Positions 1 through 9,208 are shown, numbered from the stretch's first letter. The stretch: 64,000 nucleotides of DNA from Paenibacillus sp. 37 (GCF_008386395.1 NZ_CP043761.1:6572001-6636000), one strand, 5' to 3'. Numbers and translations are program-made. The notes: generated by a model not told the origin, from the letters alone.

Positions 1-681
1 AACCTCCAGACGCATATCAGCGATCATCGGCACACCGTACCAGCGCATGCCAAGCTCAGCAATCTCCTTCTGCTCCGGGTGCTCAATCATCACTTCCACA
101 ATCTCTTCTTCGGGTATAACATACCACTCTGGCGCTTGTCCTTGTGCCTGAATTATGAGCGGTAACACATCATAAGAGCCACCTGCTCCCTGCCAGCCAA
201 GGGACATGGCCGCCTTGGTCAGCTCCACGGAAGCAGGATCTCCAATAACGCCTTGCTCTGTCTCATATCCTGCATATCGAATAAGCTGATGATTCCAGAG
301 ACGTACCAGAGCTCCATTTGGTCCATCCGGTGGAAGGATCGTAATCATCGGAATGACCTTGCCTCCGTTGGATGCCACATGAATATGGTTCAACACAGCA
401 TCCGCTGCCGTTCCTGCTGTATCGGCATGACGAGCATCCACGATCCGCAGTTTATCCCAGAACAGCCGCCCGATGCAACGGTTGCTGTTCCGCCAGGCCA
501 TTTTGCAACCTTGTTCCAATTCTTCTGTGGTATGCACATAGGTACCTGTTGCTTCGATCTCGCCCATAACGGCAACAAGCCGGGCCTGCGCGTCTTCACG
601 CGAATGGCCCAGCTCTTCATAACATGTATATATAAACCGTTCAGCTTCTTCCTGCAATTGTTCCAGGTCTGACCGCATCAT
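1..681 (-). CDS. nos: nitric oxide synthase oxygenase, N-terminal part (cut by window edge)
   Basis: Bacterial nitric oxide synthase makes NO from arginine with heme and a pterin cofactor and borrows electrons from a separate reductase. The 227 visible residues cover the N-terminal part of a roughly 360-residue oxygenase. The heme-thiolate motif AWRNSNRCIGRLFW is present, with the ligand Cys near residue 69, and the piece ends in WYGVPMIADMRLE, which precedes the substrate pocket. The start is the first of two ATGs directly after an in-frame stop, with GGTGG upstream. The frame runs open to base 1, so the gene continues outside the window. It lies downstream of dps on the same strand, a setting that fits oxidative-stress protection, although cotranscription is not shown. 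Confidence 0.93.
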   Translation of the reverse strand, partial: MMRSDLEQLQEEAERFIYTCYEELGHSREDAQARLVAVMGEIEATGTYVHTTEELEQGCKMAWRNSNRCIGRLFWDKLRIVDARHADTAGTAADAVLNHIHVASNGGKVIPMITILPPDGPNGALVRLWNHQLIRYAGYETEQGVIGDPASVELTKAAMSLGWQGAGGSYDVLPLIIQAQGQAPEWYVIPEEEIVEVMIEHPEQKEIAELGMRWYGVPMIADMRLEV

Positions 682-805
682 TCATTCCACCATTCTGTAC
701 ATCTTGGATGCCATCATTATACGGCAAGCGCACCGGATTTGTAAGCGAACGGATACTTTGTTCACGGACTCTACATATCGTTGTCAGGATGAAGGGTGAC
801 TTTGC

Positions 806-1285
806 TTATTTGCCCAGAAATGCGTTTAACATCCAGACCTCTTTATCCAGCGCAGCGGTGAATCCAATTAGCATATCTTCCGTTGCGTTATCTTCTGCTT
901 CTCCCGCTTCGTGAATGCCTTGATGAATCACTTCTACCATTGTACGCAGATCAGCAACCACCGACTCTACCATACGCTCAGCAGACAACTGGCCTTGTGC
1001 CTCTTCAATTGGAGACAGACGCAGTTGTTCAGCCATTGTAGCCACCGGACGTCCACCAATAGCCAGCAAACGTTCTGCAACTTCGTCCATATTTGCCGTA
1101 GCCAAGTTGTACAACTCTTCGAATTTGGCATGCAGTGTGAAGAAATGAGGTCCTTGGACATACCAGTGGAAGTTATGCAGTTTCGTGTACAATACGGACC
1201 AACCTGCAATCTGACGGTTCAGGACATCTTGAAGTGCTGTGGCATTGTTAGCAAAAGTGTTGTTTCTAGTTTGGATTGTGCTCAT
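806..1285 (-). CDS. dps: Dps-family mini-ferritin (DNA-protecting, iron-storing)
   Basis: A 159-residue Dps/MrgA-type protein. Such proteins form dodecamers that oxidise and store Fe(II) using peroxide and protect DNA. The ferroxidase ligands are visible with the family spacing: His40, His52, Asp67 and Glu71, within FHWYVQGPHFF and the following DEVAER. The length is normal. GAGGGG lies just upstream of the ATG, and a sigma-A promoter overlapped by a palindrome precedes it, which suggests peroxide control by PerR. The nitric oxide synthase gene follows 124 bases downstream on the same strand with no clear terminator between, so read-through is possible. Confidence 0.95.
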   Translation of the reverse strand: MSTIQTRNNTFANNATALQDVLNRQIAGWSVLYTKLHNFHWYVQGPHFFTLHAKFEELYNLATANMDEVAERLLAIGGRPVATMAEQLRLSPIEEAQGQLSAERMVESVVADLRTMVEVIHQGIHEAGEAEDNATEDMLIGFTAALDKEVWMLNAFLGK

Positions 1286-1359
1286 GGAATTTATCCCCTC
1301 TCGAATATAAAAATAGAATTTGAATGATTGTAATGGCGTTGCTTTAATTCATCATTTTA

Positions 1360-1416
1360 ATTTAGACTTAATCTAAATCTTGTTTTAATTATAACACTGC
1401 ATATACGGTTTGGGAA
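1360..1416 (-). promoter_or_regulatory. dps promoter with PerR-like operator
   Basis: On the minus strand a -35 TTCCCA (1411-1416), a 17-base spacer and a perfect -10 TATAAT (1388-1393) precede dps. Nine bases downstream lies a perfect dyad, ATTTAGA-N5-TCTAAAT (1360-1378), placed over the expected start site. Read as a 7-1-7 box, it matches 11 of 15 positions of the Bacillus PerR consensus. The position is that of a repressor site. Assignment to PerR rather than another Fur-family regulator is inference. Confidence 0.6.
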
Positions 1417-1644
1417 GGCTTTTGTACGGTCTTATAAATGAAGATTCCATGAAGTACAGCTTCATAGAAACGATGGCAAAGGCAGTTAACAAAGTGAGAG
1501 TTGTAAACAAACTATTCCTCAACGATTGGAGCTATGATAGACTCATCTGATTGGGTTTCCATATCTTTTTGGAGTAGGATGATACCATCATAAGGAACGT
1601 TGCCATTGTAGGAAGTTAACTTAGTCACGATTGCGGAGGTAAAC
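1417..1644. other. intergenic region upstream of the cupin gene
   Basis: Together with the dps control region this makes a 359-base gap without a gene. The only structure seen is a short dyad, ATGAAG-N5-CTTCAT (1449-1465), and the ribosome-binding site GGAGG just before the cupin ATG. No convincing promoter was identified. Confidence 0.4.
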
Positions 1645-1995
1645 ATGAGGATATTTCAATTTAAACGAGAGTCCGGGAAGAAGATTACCAAATTCGATTC
1701 TAATTTCGTCATGTCACGTATTACGCAGACCGACAAAACAGCTCATATCGGGTGTATGCACTTGCCCGAGGGTGGAGTAGTAGGTTATCACCAAGCAGTG
1801 GTTCCTCAACTCCTTTTGATCGTCAGCGGAGAAGGCTGGGTTAGAGGCGAAGCAAATGAATACATCAAAGTTCATTGTGGCGAAGCGGTTCTGTGGGATA
1901 CACATGAATGGCACGAAACCAAAACAGAAACTGGACTCATGGCCATTGTAATTGAAAGCAAAGAGTTAGACACCTCATTATTAATGCCTTTATAG
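1645..1995 (+). CDS. small single-domain cupin protein
   Basis: A 116-residue protein with a single cupin beta-barrel. Cupin motif 1 is seen around GGVVGYHQ and SGEGWVRG (residues 43-68), and motif 2 around GEAVLWDTHEWHE (residues 79-91). The histidines could bind a metal, but motif 1 lacks the usual HxH pair, so enzymatic activity is uncertain. The start ATG has GGAGGTAAAC before it. Single-domain cupins of this size act as small-molecule binders, isomerases or dioxygenases, and nothing here decides which. It stands alone, convergent with the HAD gene. Confidence 0.75.
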   Translation: MRIFQFKRESGKKITKFDSNFVMSRITQTDKTAHIGCMHLPEGGVVGYHQAVVPQLLLIVSGEGWVRGEANEYIKVHCGEAVLWDTHEWHETKTETGLMAIVIESKELDTSLLMPL

Positions 1996-2033
1996 AAGGT
2001 ATAACGTAAGAAATGAAGTCCTTCTTTAACACC

Positions 2034-2072
2034 AAAAAGCAGACCTGCACCTAAAACGGTAACAGGACTGCT
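2034..2072 (-). terminator. intrinsic terminator of the HAD gene
   Basis: A hairpin with arms AGCAG-A-CCTG and CAGG-A-CTGCT is followed on the minus strand by TTTTT. It lies between the convergent cupin and HAD genes and may act weakly in the plus direction too. Confidence 0.65.
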
Positions 2073-2092
2073 CCTTTAAAACATAAATCTCC

Positions 2093-2830
2093 TTAAACAC
2101 GGACATATTCAAAAGTCAGAATACGACTGATCTCTTCATAGCTTGATGCTACAAAATGAGGTTGATGATCGGACTCCGGCAGCGCCTCCCGATGGTTGAA
2201 CCAGATAATTGTCCACCCCGCATCGACCGCACCTACCACATCATTACGCCACGAGTCTCCAATATAATAGCTGGAACGGGCATCTGTCCCGGACTGCTTA
2301 CTCACATATTCGAACAACCTGCGATCCGGCTTCGCATAACCAGTCGTACCGGAAATGAAGATCAGATGCTCGTCCACGAGACTGAGCACATCCAGTGCTT
2401 CAAGTTTGCGACGCTGATGCTCTCTTTCTCCATTGGTGATCAGACCAACGGTATGGCCCTCTGCCTGGAGCCGTCTAATCAACTCATAGGCTCCTTCAAA
2501 AGGCACAATCTCAAACTGTCTGCTCAGATACTGAGCTTGCAGTTCTTCAGCCTGACCCGATTGTAGAGGGAGTCCAAACTCTTCCATCGTCAGCTCAAAC
2601 CTCCGACGCCGCATTCGCTCCACCGCATCCGGCTCCGGTGCAGCAGACAGATCTTCTTTTGCAGACAGCCAGTCACTATAATAACGAAAACGGTGATAGG
2701 CATCAGCAAAAGGAAAATCATCTGATAGGCCGAGAACATCCTGCAACGCCCCGCGAAGCGGCTGTAAGTGATCATATAAAGTATCATCCACGTCGAAAAA
2801 TATGGTCTTGGCATCATTTTTTATATTCAT
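2093..2830 (-). CDS. HAD-superfamily hydrolase (YjjG/YfnB-like phosphatase)
   Basis: A haloacid-dehalogenase-fold phosphatase of 246 residues. All four motifs are present: FFDVDDTLYD with nucleophile Asp13 and Asp15, LITNGE, the Lys of YAKPD, and IGDSWRNDVVGA. The helical cap between motifs I and II is of the C1 type. Such enzymes act on nucleotide or sugar phosphates, and YjjG/YfnB proteins are house-cleaning nucleotidases. I prefer the ATG at 2830, which has GGAGGA about 13 bases upstream. An alternative ATG at 2866 would add 12 residues of low-complexity sequence and has only a weak ribosome-binding site. It is a single gene with its own terminator. Confidence 0.82.
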   Translation of the reverse strand: MNIKNDAKTIFFDVDDTLYDHLQPLRGALQDVLGLSDDFPFADAYHRFRYYSDWLSAKEDLSAAPEPDAVERMRRRRFELTMEEFGLPLQSGQAEELQAQYLSRQFEIVPFEGAYELIRRLQAEGHTVGLITNGEREHQRRKLEALDVLSLVDEHLIFISGTTGYAKPDRRLFEYVSKQSGTDARSSYYIGDSWRNDVVGAVDAGWTIIWFNHREALPESDHQPHFVASSYEEISRILTFEYVRV

Positions 2831-3013
2831 AGTTGTAACTGATCCTCCTGCTCCTGTCTCAAACATTCTCTTCTTATTACTATATATGTAATCCTATGCC
2901 TCGTCCAAAAGGGATTTGGTAAACGTGGACAATCCATGATTGCCACATCCCAGTTACTGGAATATAATTTATTAAAGATCACAACCAAAATCATGAAAAG
3001 GTGGAATGAACAT

Positions 3014-3199
3014 ATGAGTACTACAATAGAGAAATGCACCGATTGTGGAGGCACGTCCTTCGTACAGGCATCCGACTTCATCAATCTTCGTCCATTGGAT
3101 AAGAAATTGTCGATGGGTTCAGAAAGAGTATATACCGTGTGTTTGGACTGCGGAGAAGTGGTCTCCATTAAGGTGAAGAATCCAGAGAAATTAAAATAA
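3014..3199 (+). CDS. 61-residue zinc-ribbon protein
   Basis: A very small protein with two CxxC knuckles, Cys8/Cys11 and Cys43/Cys46, separated by 31 residues. This is a plausible single zinc ribbon. No other domain fits in the remaining length. The ATG at 3014 follows AAGGTGG at good spacing. An in-frame ATG at 2993 would add seven residues but has no comparable site. The product is unknown; proteins like this are often annotated as hypothetical zinc-binding proteins. It is followed by a strong bidirectional terminator. Confidence 0.7.
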   Translation: MSTTIEKCTDCGGTSFVQASDFINLRPLDKKLSMGSERVYTVCLDCGEVVSIKVKNPEKLK

Positions 3200-3256
3200 G
3201 CAGGGTTCGTATTTAATATAATTACAAGAACATGATAATACGAATATGAATCCGTG

Positions 3257-3300
3257 AAAAAGAAGCCCTGGCTCACCTGAGTGAACTGGGGCTTCTTTTT
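3257..3300. terminator. bidirectional intrinsic terminator
   Basis: The stem AGAAGCCC/GGGCTTCT has A and T tracts on both sides and an inner TCAC/GTGA stem. It separates the convergent zinc-ribbon gene (plus) and the purine operon ending in adenine deaminase (minus). Confidence 0.85.
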
Positions 3301-3379
3301 CTTATGGAGCAAACAAACGATATAACAACGAATCATCTAATGAATTATCGGAAGAAGACCACCAGATGTCTCTATCCAC

Positions 3380-5119
3380 TTATACAATCAACGATACAAC
3401 CTTACCTGCATTCACATCAATCAAGCCATGGTCCGTGATCTTCAGCGCCGGACTTACCGCAAGAGAGTGAGTACTGATCGACATGATCGGGTTGTAATGT
3501 ACATACCCAAGAGACAACATGGCTGCGCGCAATTCCTTCACTTGATGGGACACCACTGCGAGTGGTTCTTCCGTCAAAATGCCACCTACGGGAAGTTCCA
3601 GATGGGACAGCACCTTGCCGTCTTCTACCACGCAGAAGCCACCCTGGCTCGAAATTACGGTGTTAGCTGCCAATATCATATCTTCACGATTACGTCCTAC
3701 CACCAGCAGGTTGTGATTGTCATGTGAATATGTCGTTGCAATGGCACCACGCTTGATGGTGTCTCCACCGATCAGACCATGTGCTCGATTGCCGTTCACG
3801 CCATAACGTTCAAAGGTCGCAATCTGCGCATATCCGCTTTCTTCCCACAGCAATTCGCCATCCGAAGACTGAACCGGTGCAATATGTTCTTCCACAAAAG
3901 TAGAACCATCCTTCACCATCATGACACGGCATTGGTACTCACCTTCACCAGCGAGATCAACACCTGATCCAATGACTTTTGGGTCTGACAACTGAATTGC
4001 AAAATCAGCTACGCCCAGCTTCTCCAACTGTACACTCTTATAGAAGTGAGGTGGGAACTGCCCGGTTATGCGTTCCTGCTTATACGGTTCGTAATCGTCA
4101 TAAGCTTTGCGGCCGTTTTTGTACACCTGATCAATAGCGAGCTCCTCCAGGTTGGATAACAAAACATAATCGGCCACTTTACCTGGGGCCACGCTGCCAC
4201 GATCGGTCATTTTCATCCGGGAAGCAGGGGTTGATGTTGCTGCGTAGATCGCATCTTCCGGACGCATCCCCATCTGAATTGCTTTACGTACGATATGATT
4301 CAGATGACCATGCTCCACCAGTGAATCCGGCATCACATCATCCGTTACGAAGCAGAAATGCTGCGCCACATCATGTTGAATCAGATACTCCATGACTTCC
4401 GGGGTCATTGATTTCTCCTGAATTTCAATAAACATACCTGCCGCAATCCGCGCCTGTAATCCCTCAATGCTCTGATGAGTATGATCGGAATCAATACCTG
4501 CGTATATAAGTCGATGTAGATCAAGTCCAAGCAGTTTCGGTGTATGACCTTCGATCACAAGATCGGGATAGTTTTTGCGGATATGCTGTAAAATCTGGTT
4601 GGTCTTGCACTCCGGATCACGGATGACATCGACATAGTTCATGATCTCGCCCAGACAGATAATCTCGCCAGTGGCGAGCAGCACGTCCATATCTTCAATC
4701 TCGATCGAACCGCCTGTTGTCTCCATCGGGGTTGCCGGAACGGAACTTGGGATCGCATAGAACATATCCACGGTGGTGTCCCGACTCACAGCCATCATCT
4801 CCTGCACACCTTCCAGCCCGAACACATTTGCCATCTCATGCGGTTCTGCGACAATGGACGTTACCCCGCAGCCAATCAGACCATGAGAAAAGGTTTCCGG
4901 TGTCACCATCGTACTTTCGATATGCAGATGGATATCAATCAAGCCAGGAATCATGTATCTTCCTCGTGCATCAATGACTTCGTCCGCCTGAAACATCTCC
5001 GTTCCACCGGGTCCAACATATAGGAATCTGCCGTCCAACACAGCAACGTTATTCATCTCAAACCGTTTATAATAACTGTTATACACATGTACATTCACAA
5101 TTAGTTGATCTGCACGCAT
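3380..5119 (-). CDS. ade: adenine deaminase
   Basis: Adenine deaminase converts adenine to hypoxanthine and ammonia for purine salvage (EC 3.5.4.2). The 579-residue length is typical of the AdeC family. The amidohydrolase metal site starts at GLIDIHLHIEST (His64, His66), with later motifs EGHTP and FVTDD. The C-terminal family domain includes GAIATTYSHDNHN. It is the last gene of a minus-strand run containing a transporter and a nucleoside hydrolase, and a terminator follows. This setting suggests that purines released by the hydrolase or imported by the transporter are deaminated here. Confidence 0.95.
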   Translation of the reverse strand: MRADQLIVNVHVYNSYYKRFEMNNVAVLDGRFLYVGPGGTEMFQADEVIDARGRYMIPGLIDIHLHIESTMVTPETFSHGLIGCGVTSIVAEPHEMANVFGLEGVQEMMAVSRDTTVDMFYAIPSSVPATPMETTGGSIEIEDMDVLLATGEIICLGEIMNYVDVIRDPECKTNQILQHIRKNYPDLVIEGHTPKLLGLDLHRLIYAGIDSDHTHQSIEGLQARIAAGMFIEIQEKSMTPEVMEYLIQHDVAQHFCFVTDDVMPDSLVEHGHLNHIVRKAIQMGMRPEDAIYAATSTPASRMKMTDRGSVAPGKVADYVLLSNLEELAIDQVYKNGRKAYDDYEPYKQERITGQFPPHFYKSVQLEKLGVADFAIQLSDPKVIGSGVDLAGEGEYQCRVMMVKDGSTFVEEHIAPVQSSDGELLWEESGYAQIATFERYGVNGNRAHGLIGGDTIKRGAIATTYSHDNHNLLVVGRNREDMILAANTVISSQGGFCVVEDGKVLSHLELPVGGILTEEPLAVVSHQVKELRAAMLSLGYVHYNPIMSISTHSLAVSPALKITDHGLIDVNAGKVVSLIV

Positions 5120-5293
5120 GGGGCATAATCTCCTTCTTCACAAACATTTCACCGCGATCCGGACTGGACAATGAACCTGTACTTTAATCTGATGTACTGC
5201 ACTTGATCGCGTACCACTGCCTCGTCCAGAAACATCGTATGAAATGTCTTCTTTACTGCTCTTATTTCTTCAAGCTATTCCTACATTTCACGG

Positions 5294-6352
5294 CTACTCC
5301 ACCAGTACAAGCTTGTCCTGTGGGAAAATCAGGCTAACACGCTGTCCACTAAGGTACGGTGTTTCCATCTCCTGATTTGCTGTAAAGTCACCCAGTTCCG
5401 TCTCAATCACATACTGATAACTGCGTCCCAGATACGTGCTGACCTTGATAATCCCCGGCAAAGCATTCACCACTTCCGCAGAGGTATCTCCACTAACGAT
5501 TAGATCATCCGGGCGAATCGCACCTTTACGTGCACCGGGACGTGCTGTTCCAGGATGCGCGGTTGCTGTAAATGTGCGTCCACCCGCATGCAATGTGATT
5601 AATTCACCTGCATCGCTGCGATCCGCGAATTCAATAAAATTATGGAAGCCGATAAATCGTGCGACAAACTCCGTTGCCGGATATTTAAAAATCGTTTCCG
5701 GGCGGTCGAGCTGCTCGACCACGCCTTTGTTCATAATCGCGACCTGATCCGAAATCGAGAAGCATTCTTCCTGGTCATGAGAGACATACAACGTTGTAAT
5801 GCCCAGCTCCTGCTGAATCCGGCGAATCTCCACCCGCATGTTAAGACGCAGGTTAGCATCCAGGTTACTGAGTGGTTCGTCGAACAAGAGCAGGTCAGGC
5901 TCAATGACCAAGGCACGAGCAATGGCCACACGTTGACGCTGTCCACCGGACAGTTCTTGTGGAAAACGTTTCTCAAATCCGTTCAGGTTAACAACTTCCA
6001 GGATTCGCATTACACGTGAAGAGATATCCTTGTCTTTCACTTTGCGCATCCGCAGGCCAAAGGCCACGTTGTCATAGACAGACAGATGCGGGAATAACGC
6101 ATAACTCTGAAATACAAATCCGAAGTTCCGCTTGTTCGCCGGAACCTTCGTATAATCCTTGCCGCCGAACATAAACTTGCCCTGTGATGCTTCCAGAAAT
6201 CCGGCGATGAGGCGCAGCGTAGTTGTTTTGCCGCAACCGCTCGGTCCGAGCAGGGAGAGCAGTTTACCTTTTTCCAGCTCCAACTGAAAATCCTTCAGGA
6301 TTGTCTGCTTATCGTATGCCACGGATACGTGGTCTAATGTCAGCAATGCCAT
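5294..6352 (-). CDS. ABC transporter ATP-binding protein, PotA-like
   Basis: A 352-residue ATPase of the spermidine/putrescine/iron type. The Walker A GPSGCGKTT is at residues 36-44, the signature is LSGGQRQRVAIARAL, Walker B is LLLFDEPLSNLD, and a C-terminal TOBE domain is present. The start is the ATG at 6352. The TTGGAGGCG just before it, which also reads as an in-frame TTG, is better explained as the ribosome-binding site. It follows the permease gene with almost no gap and energises that importer. Substrate class cannot be told from the ATPase; neighbouring purine genes suggest nucleobases or nucleosides. Confidence 0.93.
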   Translation of the reverse strand: MALLTLDHVSVAYDKQTILKDFQLELEKGKLLSLLGPSGCGKTTTLRLIAGFLEASQGKFMFGGKDYTKVPANKRNFGFVFQSYALFPHLSVYDNVAFGLRMRKVKDKDISSRVMRILEVVNLNGFEKRFPQELSGGQRQRVAIARALVIEPDLLLFDEPLSNLDANLRLNMRVEIRRIQQELGITTLYVSHDQEECFSISDQVAIMNKGVVEQLDRPETIFKYPATEFVARFIGFHNFIEFADRSDAGELITLHAGGRTFTATAHPGTARPGARKGAIRPDDLIVSGDTSAEVVNALPGIIKVSTYLGRSYQYVIETELGDFTANQEMETPYLSGQRVSLIFPQDKLVLVE

Positions 6353-6370
6353 AGCGTTCTGCGCCTCCAA

Positions 6371-7162
6371 TTAACGTTTAGTAAAGTATGAAAATCCGCC
6401 CATGATCCGTTCGATCACGAACATTAAGAGTCCAGTCAGTACCATCAATAGCACGGAAATCGCTGCAATCGTTGGGTCAAAGTAATTCTCCACATACGTC
6501 AGCATCTGAATTGGCAATGTACTTACCCCTGGTCCGGTCATGAACACCGAGATATCCACGTTGTTGAACGACTCCAGGAAGGCAATCAACACCGCAGCGA
6601 TAATGCCTGAGCGGATGTTGGGAAGTACGATCGTGAAGAACGTTCTTACCCGTCCCGCCCCAAGACTCAGCGCAGCTTCTTCCACGGCGAAGTCAAAGCT
6701 CGACAGACTCGACGCGATAACCCGAATGATGAATGGAAGCATGATAATCGTATGACCGATCAACAATCCGAGATACATCGGCAGATGGTAGATTACGATC
6801 AGATATTTCATCAATGTAAAACCAAGCACGATTCCCGGGATCAGTACCGGGGAAAGGAACAGTGCGTTCAGCACGGACTTGCCTTTGAAATCGTAACGAC
6901 TAAGCGCATAAGCAGCCGGAACTCCGAGTACCAGTGCCAACAGGTTCCCCAGCAGGGAAATGATGATGGACGTCTGGAATGTGCGGAGGAAACCGCCTGT
7001 GTTGAAAATATTCTCATACCAGCGGAAGGAGAACCCTTCCGGTGGAAATTTGAGTACCGTTCCCGGTTCAAACGAAGTGACCGATATGATCAGAAGCGGG
7101 CCCAGCAGAAAGATAAAGACCAGCAGACTGAACAGGCCCAGCCCGATATGTTTCTCCCGCAT
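6371..7162 (-). CDS. ABC transporter permease, PotC-like
   Basis: A 263-residue inner-membrane permease with about six predicted transmembrane segments. The EAA coupling loop is visible as EEAALSLGAGRVRTFF, which contacts the ATPase. It belongs to the binding-protein-dependent type I family (PotC/YdcV). It sits four bases downstream of the partner permease and directly upstream of the ATPase gene, so the three are surely cotranscribed. No truncation or odd feature is seen. Confidence 0.93.
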   Translation of the reverse strand: MREKHIGLGLFSLLVFIFLLGPLLIISVTSFEPGTVLKFPPEGFSFRWYENIFNTGGFLRTFQTSIIISLLGNLLALVLGVPAAYALSRYDFKGKSVLNALFLSPVLIPGIVLGFTLMKYLIVIYHLPMYLGLLIGHTIIMLPFIIRVIASSLSSFDFAVEEAALSLGAGRVRTFFTIVLPNIRSGIIAAVLIAFLESFNNVDISVFMTGPGVSTLPIQMLTYVENYFDPTIAAISVLLMVLTGLLMFVIERIMGGFSYFTKR

Positions 7163-7166
7163 ATGT

Positions 7167-7988
7167 CTACCCCTTCGGATTTAAAGTTTTGGCCATTTTG
7201 TTCATGACACCGACCACGACAAATGTAATTACAATCATAATCGCGGCAACAACCGAGGCCAGATACCAGTCGTTGAGGGTCATGGCGTTCTGATACAGGA
7301 ACGTAGCAATCACGCGCTGCTTGCCTCCAAGGAGGGCAGGTGTGGTATACGCCGTCAGGCTTCCGACAAAGACAAGCACGGCTCCGATCACAAGTCCTGG
7401 CACAGCCAGCGGGAACACAACCCGGCGGAATGCCGTAATGCGTGATGCGCCCAGACTTTGTGCCGCTTTGAGCAGATCACCGTCAATATTCTCGAGCACA
7501 CCCACCAGAGAGATAATCATCAGTGGCAGGAACAAATGCGTCAGACCGATCATCATCGCTGCCGGCGTGTACAAAATGTCCAGCGGCTTGTCCACGATAC
7601 CCAGACCAACAAGGGTGTTATTAATCAGCCCTTTTCGTCCAAGAATGATCATCCAGCTAAACGAGCGCACGACCGGGCTCGTCAGCAGCGGGAAGATCGC
7701 CAGTGCCAGCAAAATGCCTTTGCGGCGTGGCGCTTTCTGCGAGATATAATAAGCTGTCGGGAATCCGAGCACCACACAGACGATAGTGGTGACCACGCTG
7801 ACTTGCAGCGTCGTAAGCAATATTTTCAAAAAGTATGGGTCTCTGAAAAAATGCATGTATCCTTCAAACGTGAAGGAGTTTTCTTGGAAAAACGTCGACC
7901 CGATCGTCAGGACAATCGGAATGATCATAAATGCCGCCAAAAACACGAATCCCGGCAGCAATAGCCAGTAGATTACTGATTTCTTCAT
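7167..7988 (-). CDS. ABC transporter permease, PotB-like
   Basis: The 273-residue first permease of the transporter. It opens with a hydrophobic segment (YWLLLPGFVFLAAFMI) and carries the EAA loop AAQSLGASRITAFRRV. It pairs with the PotC-like subunit as a heterodimeric channel. It is separated from the upstream nucleoside hydrolase gene by 204 bases that contain a copy of a dispersed palindromic repeat. Family resemblance is to polyamine and similar permeases; actual substrate is unknown. Confidence 0.92.
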   Translation of the reverse strand: MKKSVIYWLLLPGFVFLAAFMIIPIVLTIGSTFFQENSFTFEGYMHFFRDPYFLKILLTTLQVSVVTTIVCVVLGFPTAYYISQKAPRRKGILLALAIFPLLTSPVVRSFSWMIILGRKGLINNTLVGLGIVDKPLDILYTPAAMMIGLTHLFLPLMIISLVGVLENIDGDLLKAAQSLGASRITAFRRVVFPLAVPGLVIGAVLVFVGSLTAYTTPALLGGKQRVIATFLYQNAMTLNDWYLASVVAAIMIVITFVVVGVMNKMAKTLNPKG

Positions 7989-8036
7989 CGCGATACTCCT
8001 GACTTGTAAATTTAATTCGAGATTGATACTTGAATA

Positions 8037-8159
8037 CTCCGATTGAAGTACCGTCCTTCGATCCCTGTTATCCCCCGATTTATTGATTGATTTTCATAGG
8101 TGAAAATCGAGGGATAAAGGGGAACGCTTCGCTTCTCCAGATCGGTTCTGCACTCTCCG
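8037..8159. repeat. dispersed intergenic palindromic repeat, copy A
   Basis: This copy starts with CTCCGATT and ends with CTCTCCG, as copy B does. The centre is a long imperfect palindrome: TTATCCC.CGATT pairs with AATCGAGGGATAA, and inside it GATTTTCA pairs with TGAAAATC. The right side carries the shared block AACGCTTCGCTTCT. It lies between nucleoside hydrolase and permease genes of one presumed operon. It contains no reading frame. Confidence 0.8.
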
Positions 8160-8192
8160 CAAGCGTATAAATATCTAATTGGGGCAGAGCAG

Positions 8193-9131
8193 CTACGCGT
8201 TTAACGCGTTGACAAATAGTTCAAGGAACGCTTCTGCGTCCACGGTTTCGCAGACGAGGGTGTTGGGCTGCTCGCCCAAACGGTTTTGGAAGTCACATAC
8301 CATCTGGCCATCGCACAGGCGGCTGGCGGTTTCGACATCCACGTAATACGATTTACGTCCTACCAGTTCAGGGGCAAGGGCTACGCCCACGGCTAGTGGA
8401 TCATGTAAAGCGCAAGCGCGGACGCCGTTCATTTGTTCGTAACGGTTGATGTATATCTCCGTGCTCTGAGCGACGTATTCACGAATTACAGGATCTGTGA
8501 GACGCTCAATCGTTGCTTCATTCAGCAATGTTTGACGCGTTACATCCAATCCGACTTGGGTAAGCTTCTCGATGCCTGCGTGCAGTACAATGCGTGCCGC
8601 CTCTGGATCAGCGTATGTGTTGTACTCGGCGGTCGGTGTAATGTTGCCATGTCCGCGAACCACACCACCCATGAAGATGACTTCCTTCAATAAAGAAGGC
8701 AATTCAGGACACTTCATCAGCGCGAGTGCCAAGTTAGTTAAGGGTGCGGTCATGATCAGAGTCAGTTCGCCGGGATACAACTTGGCTTGCTCCACGATAA
8801 AGTCTGGCGCAAAACCTTCCTCGGCTTGCTTGGACACCGCCGGATCAGGCAGCGCACCGCCCAATCCGTCCTGTCCATGTACCCGGTGTTCATAATGCGA
8901 CTTGCGAGTGAGCGGTCCAGCTGCTCCGGCAATGACCGGAATTTCAGGTGCACCCGCTAGTTCAAGAATTTTGCACGTATTCTCTGTTGCCTGCTGGAGT
9001 GATACGTTCCCACAGACTGTGGTGATACCGAGAATGTCCAGCTTCCGGCTTTTGACCGCCAGCAAAATTGCCAGTGCATCGTCAATCCCCGTGTCCACAT
9101 CCATAATGATGCGATTCCGCGATTCATTCAT
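8193..9131 (-). CDS. iunH: inosine-uridine preferring nucleoside hydrolase
   Basis: Nucleoside hydrolases cleave ribonucleosides to ribose and free base with an active-site calcium. The 312-residue protein has the diagnostic N-terminal cluster DVDTGIDDALA (calcium-binding Asp residues) and later motifs MGGVVRGHGN and TAEYNTYADPEAA. Length and motifs are canonical. Its position between binding-protein and permease genes of an ABC importer, with adenine deaminase downstream, suggests it releases bases from imported nucleosides. Both flanking gaps hold copies of one repeat. Confidence 0.95.
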   Translation of the reverse strand: MNESRNRIIMDVDTGIDDALAILLAVKSRKLDILGITTVCGNVSLQQATENTCKILELAGAPEIPVIAGAAGPLTRKSHYEHRVHGQDGLGGALPDPAVSKQAEEGFAPDFIVEQAKLYPGELTLIMTAPLTNLALALMKCPELPSLLKEVIFMGGVVRGHGNITPTAEYNTYADPEAARIVLHAGIEKLTQVGLDVTRQTLLNEATIERLTDPVIREYVAQSTEIYINRYEQMNGVRACALHDPLAVGVALAPELVGRKSYYVDVETASRLCDGQMVCDFQNRLGEQPNTLVCETVDAEAFLELFVNALNA

Positions 9132-9208
9132 CCGTTCTCAACTCCTATATGGTGATTGGTTGCTTGCTGCAAATGATAAGTTGAACTAAAGAATATTTAC
9201 ACTTACCA

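Noticed and set aside
253..672. 139-codon plus-strand reading frame
   Set aside because: It is antisense to the nitric oxide synthase gene, whose minus-strand translation carries the full heme motif. No ribosome-binding site or recognisable product.
2827..3336. 169-codon minus-strand reading frame
   Set aside because: It runs through a bidirectional terminator and the antisense of the zinc-ribbon gene. No start signal.
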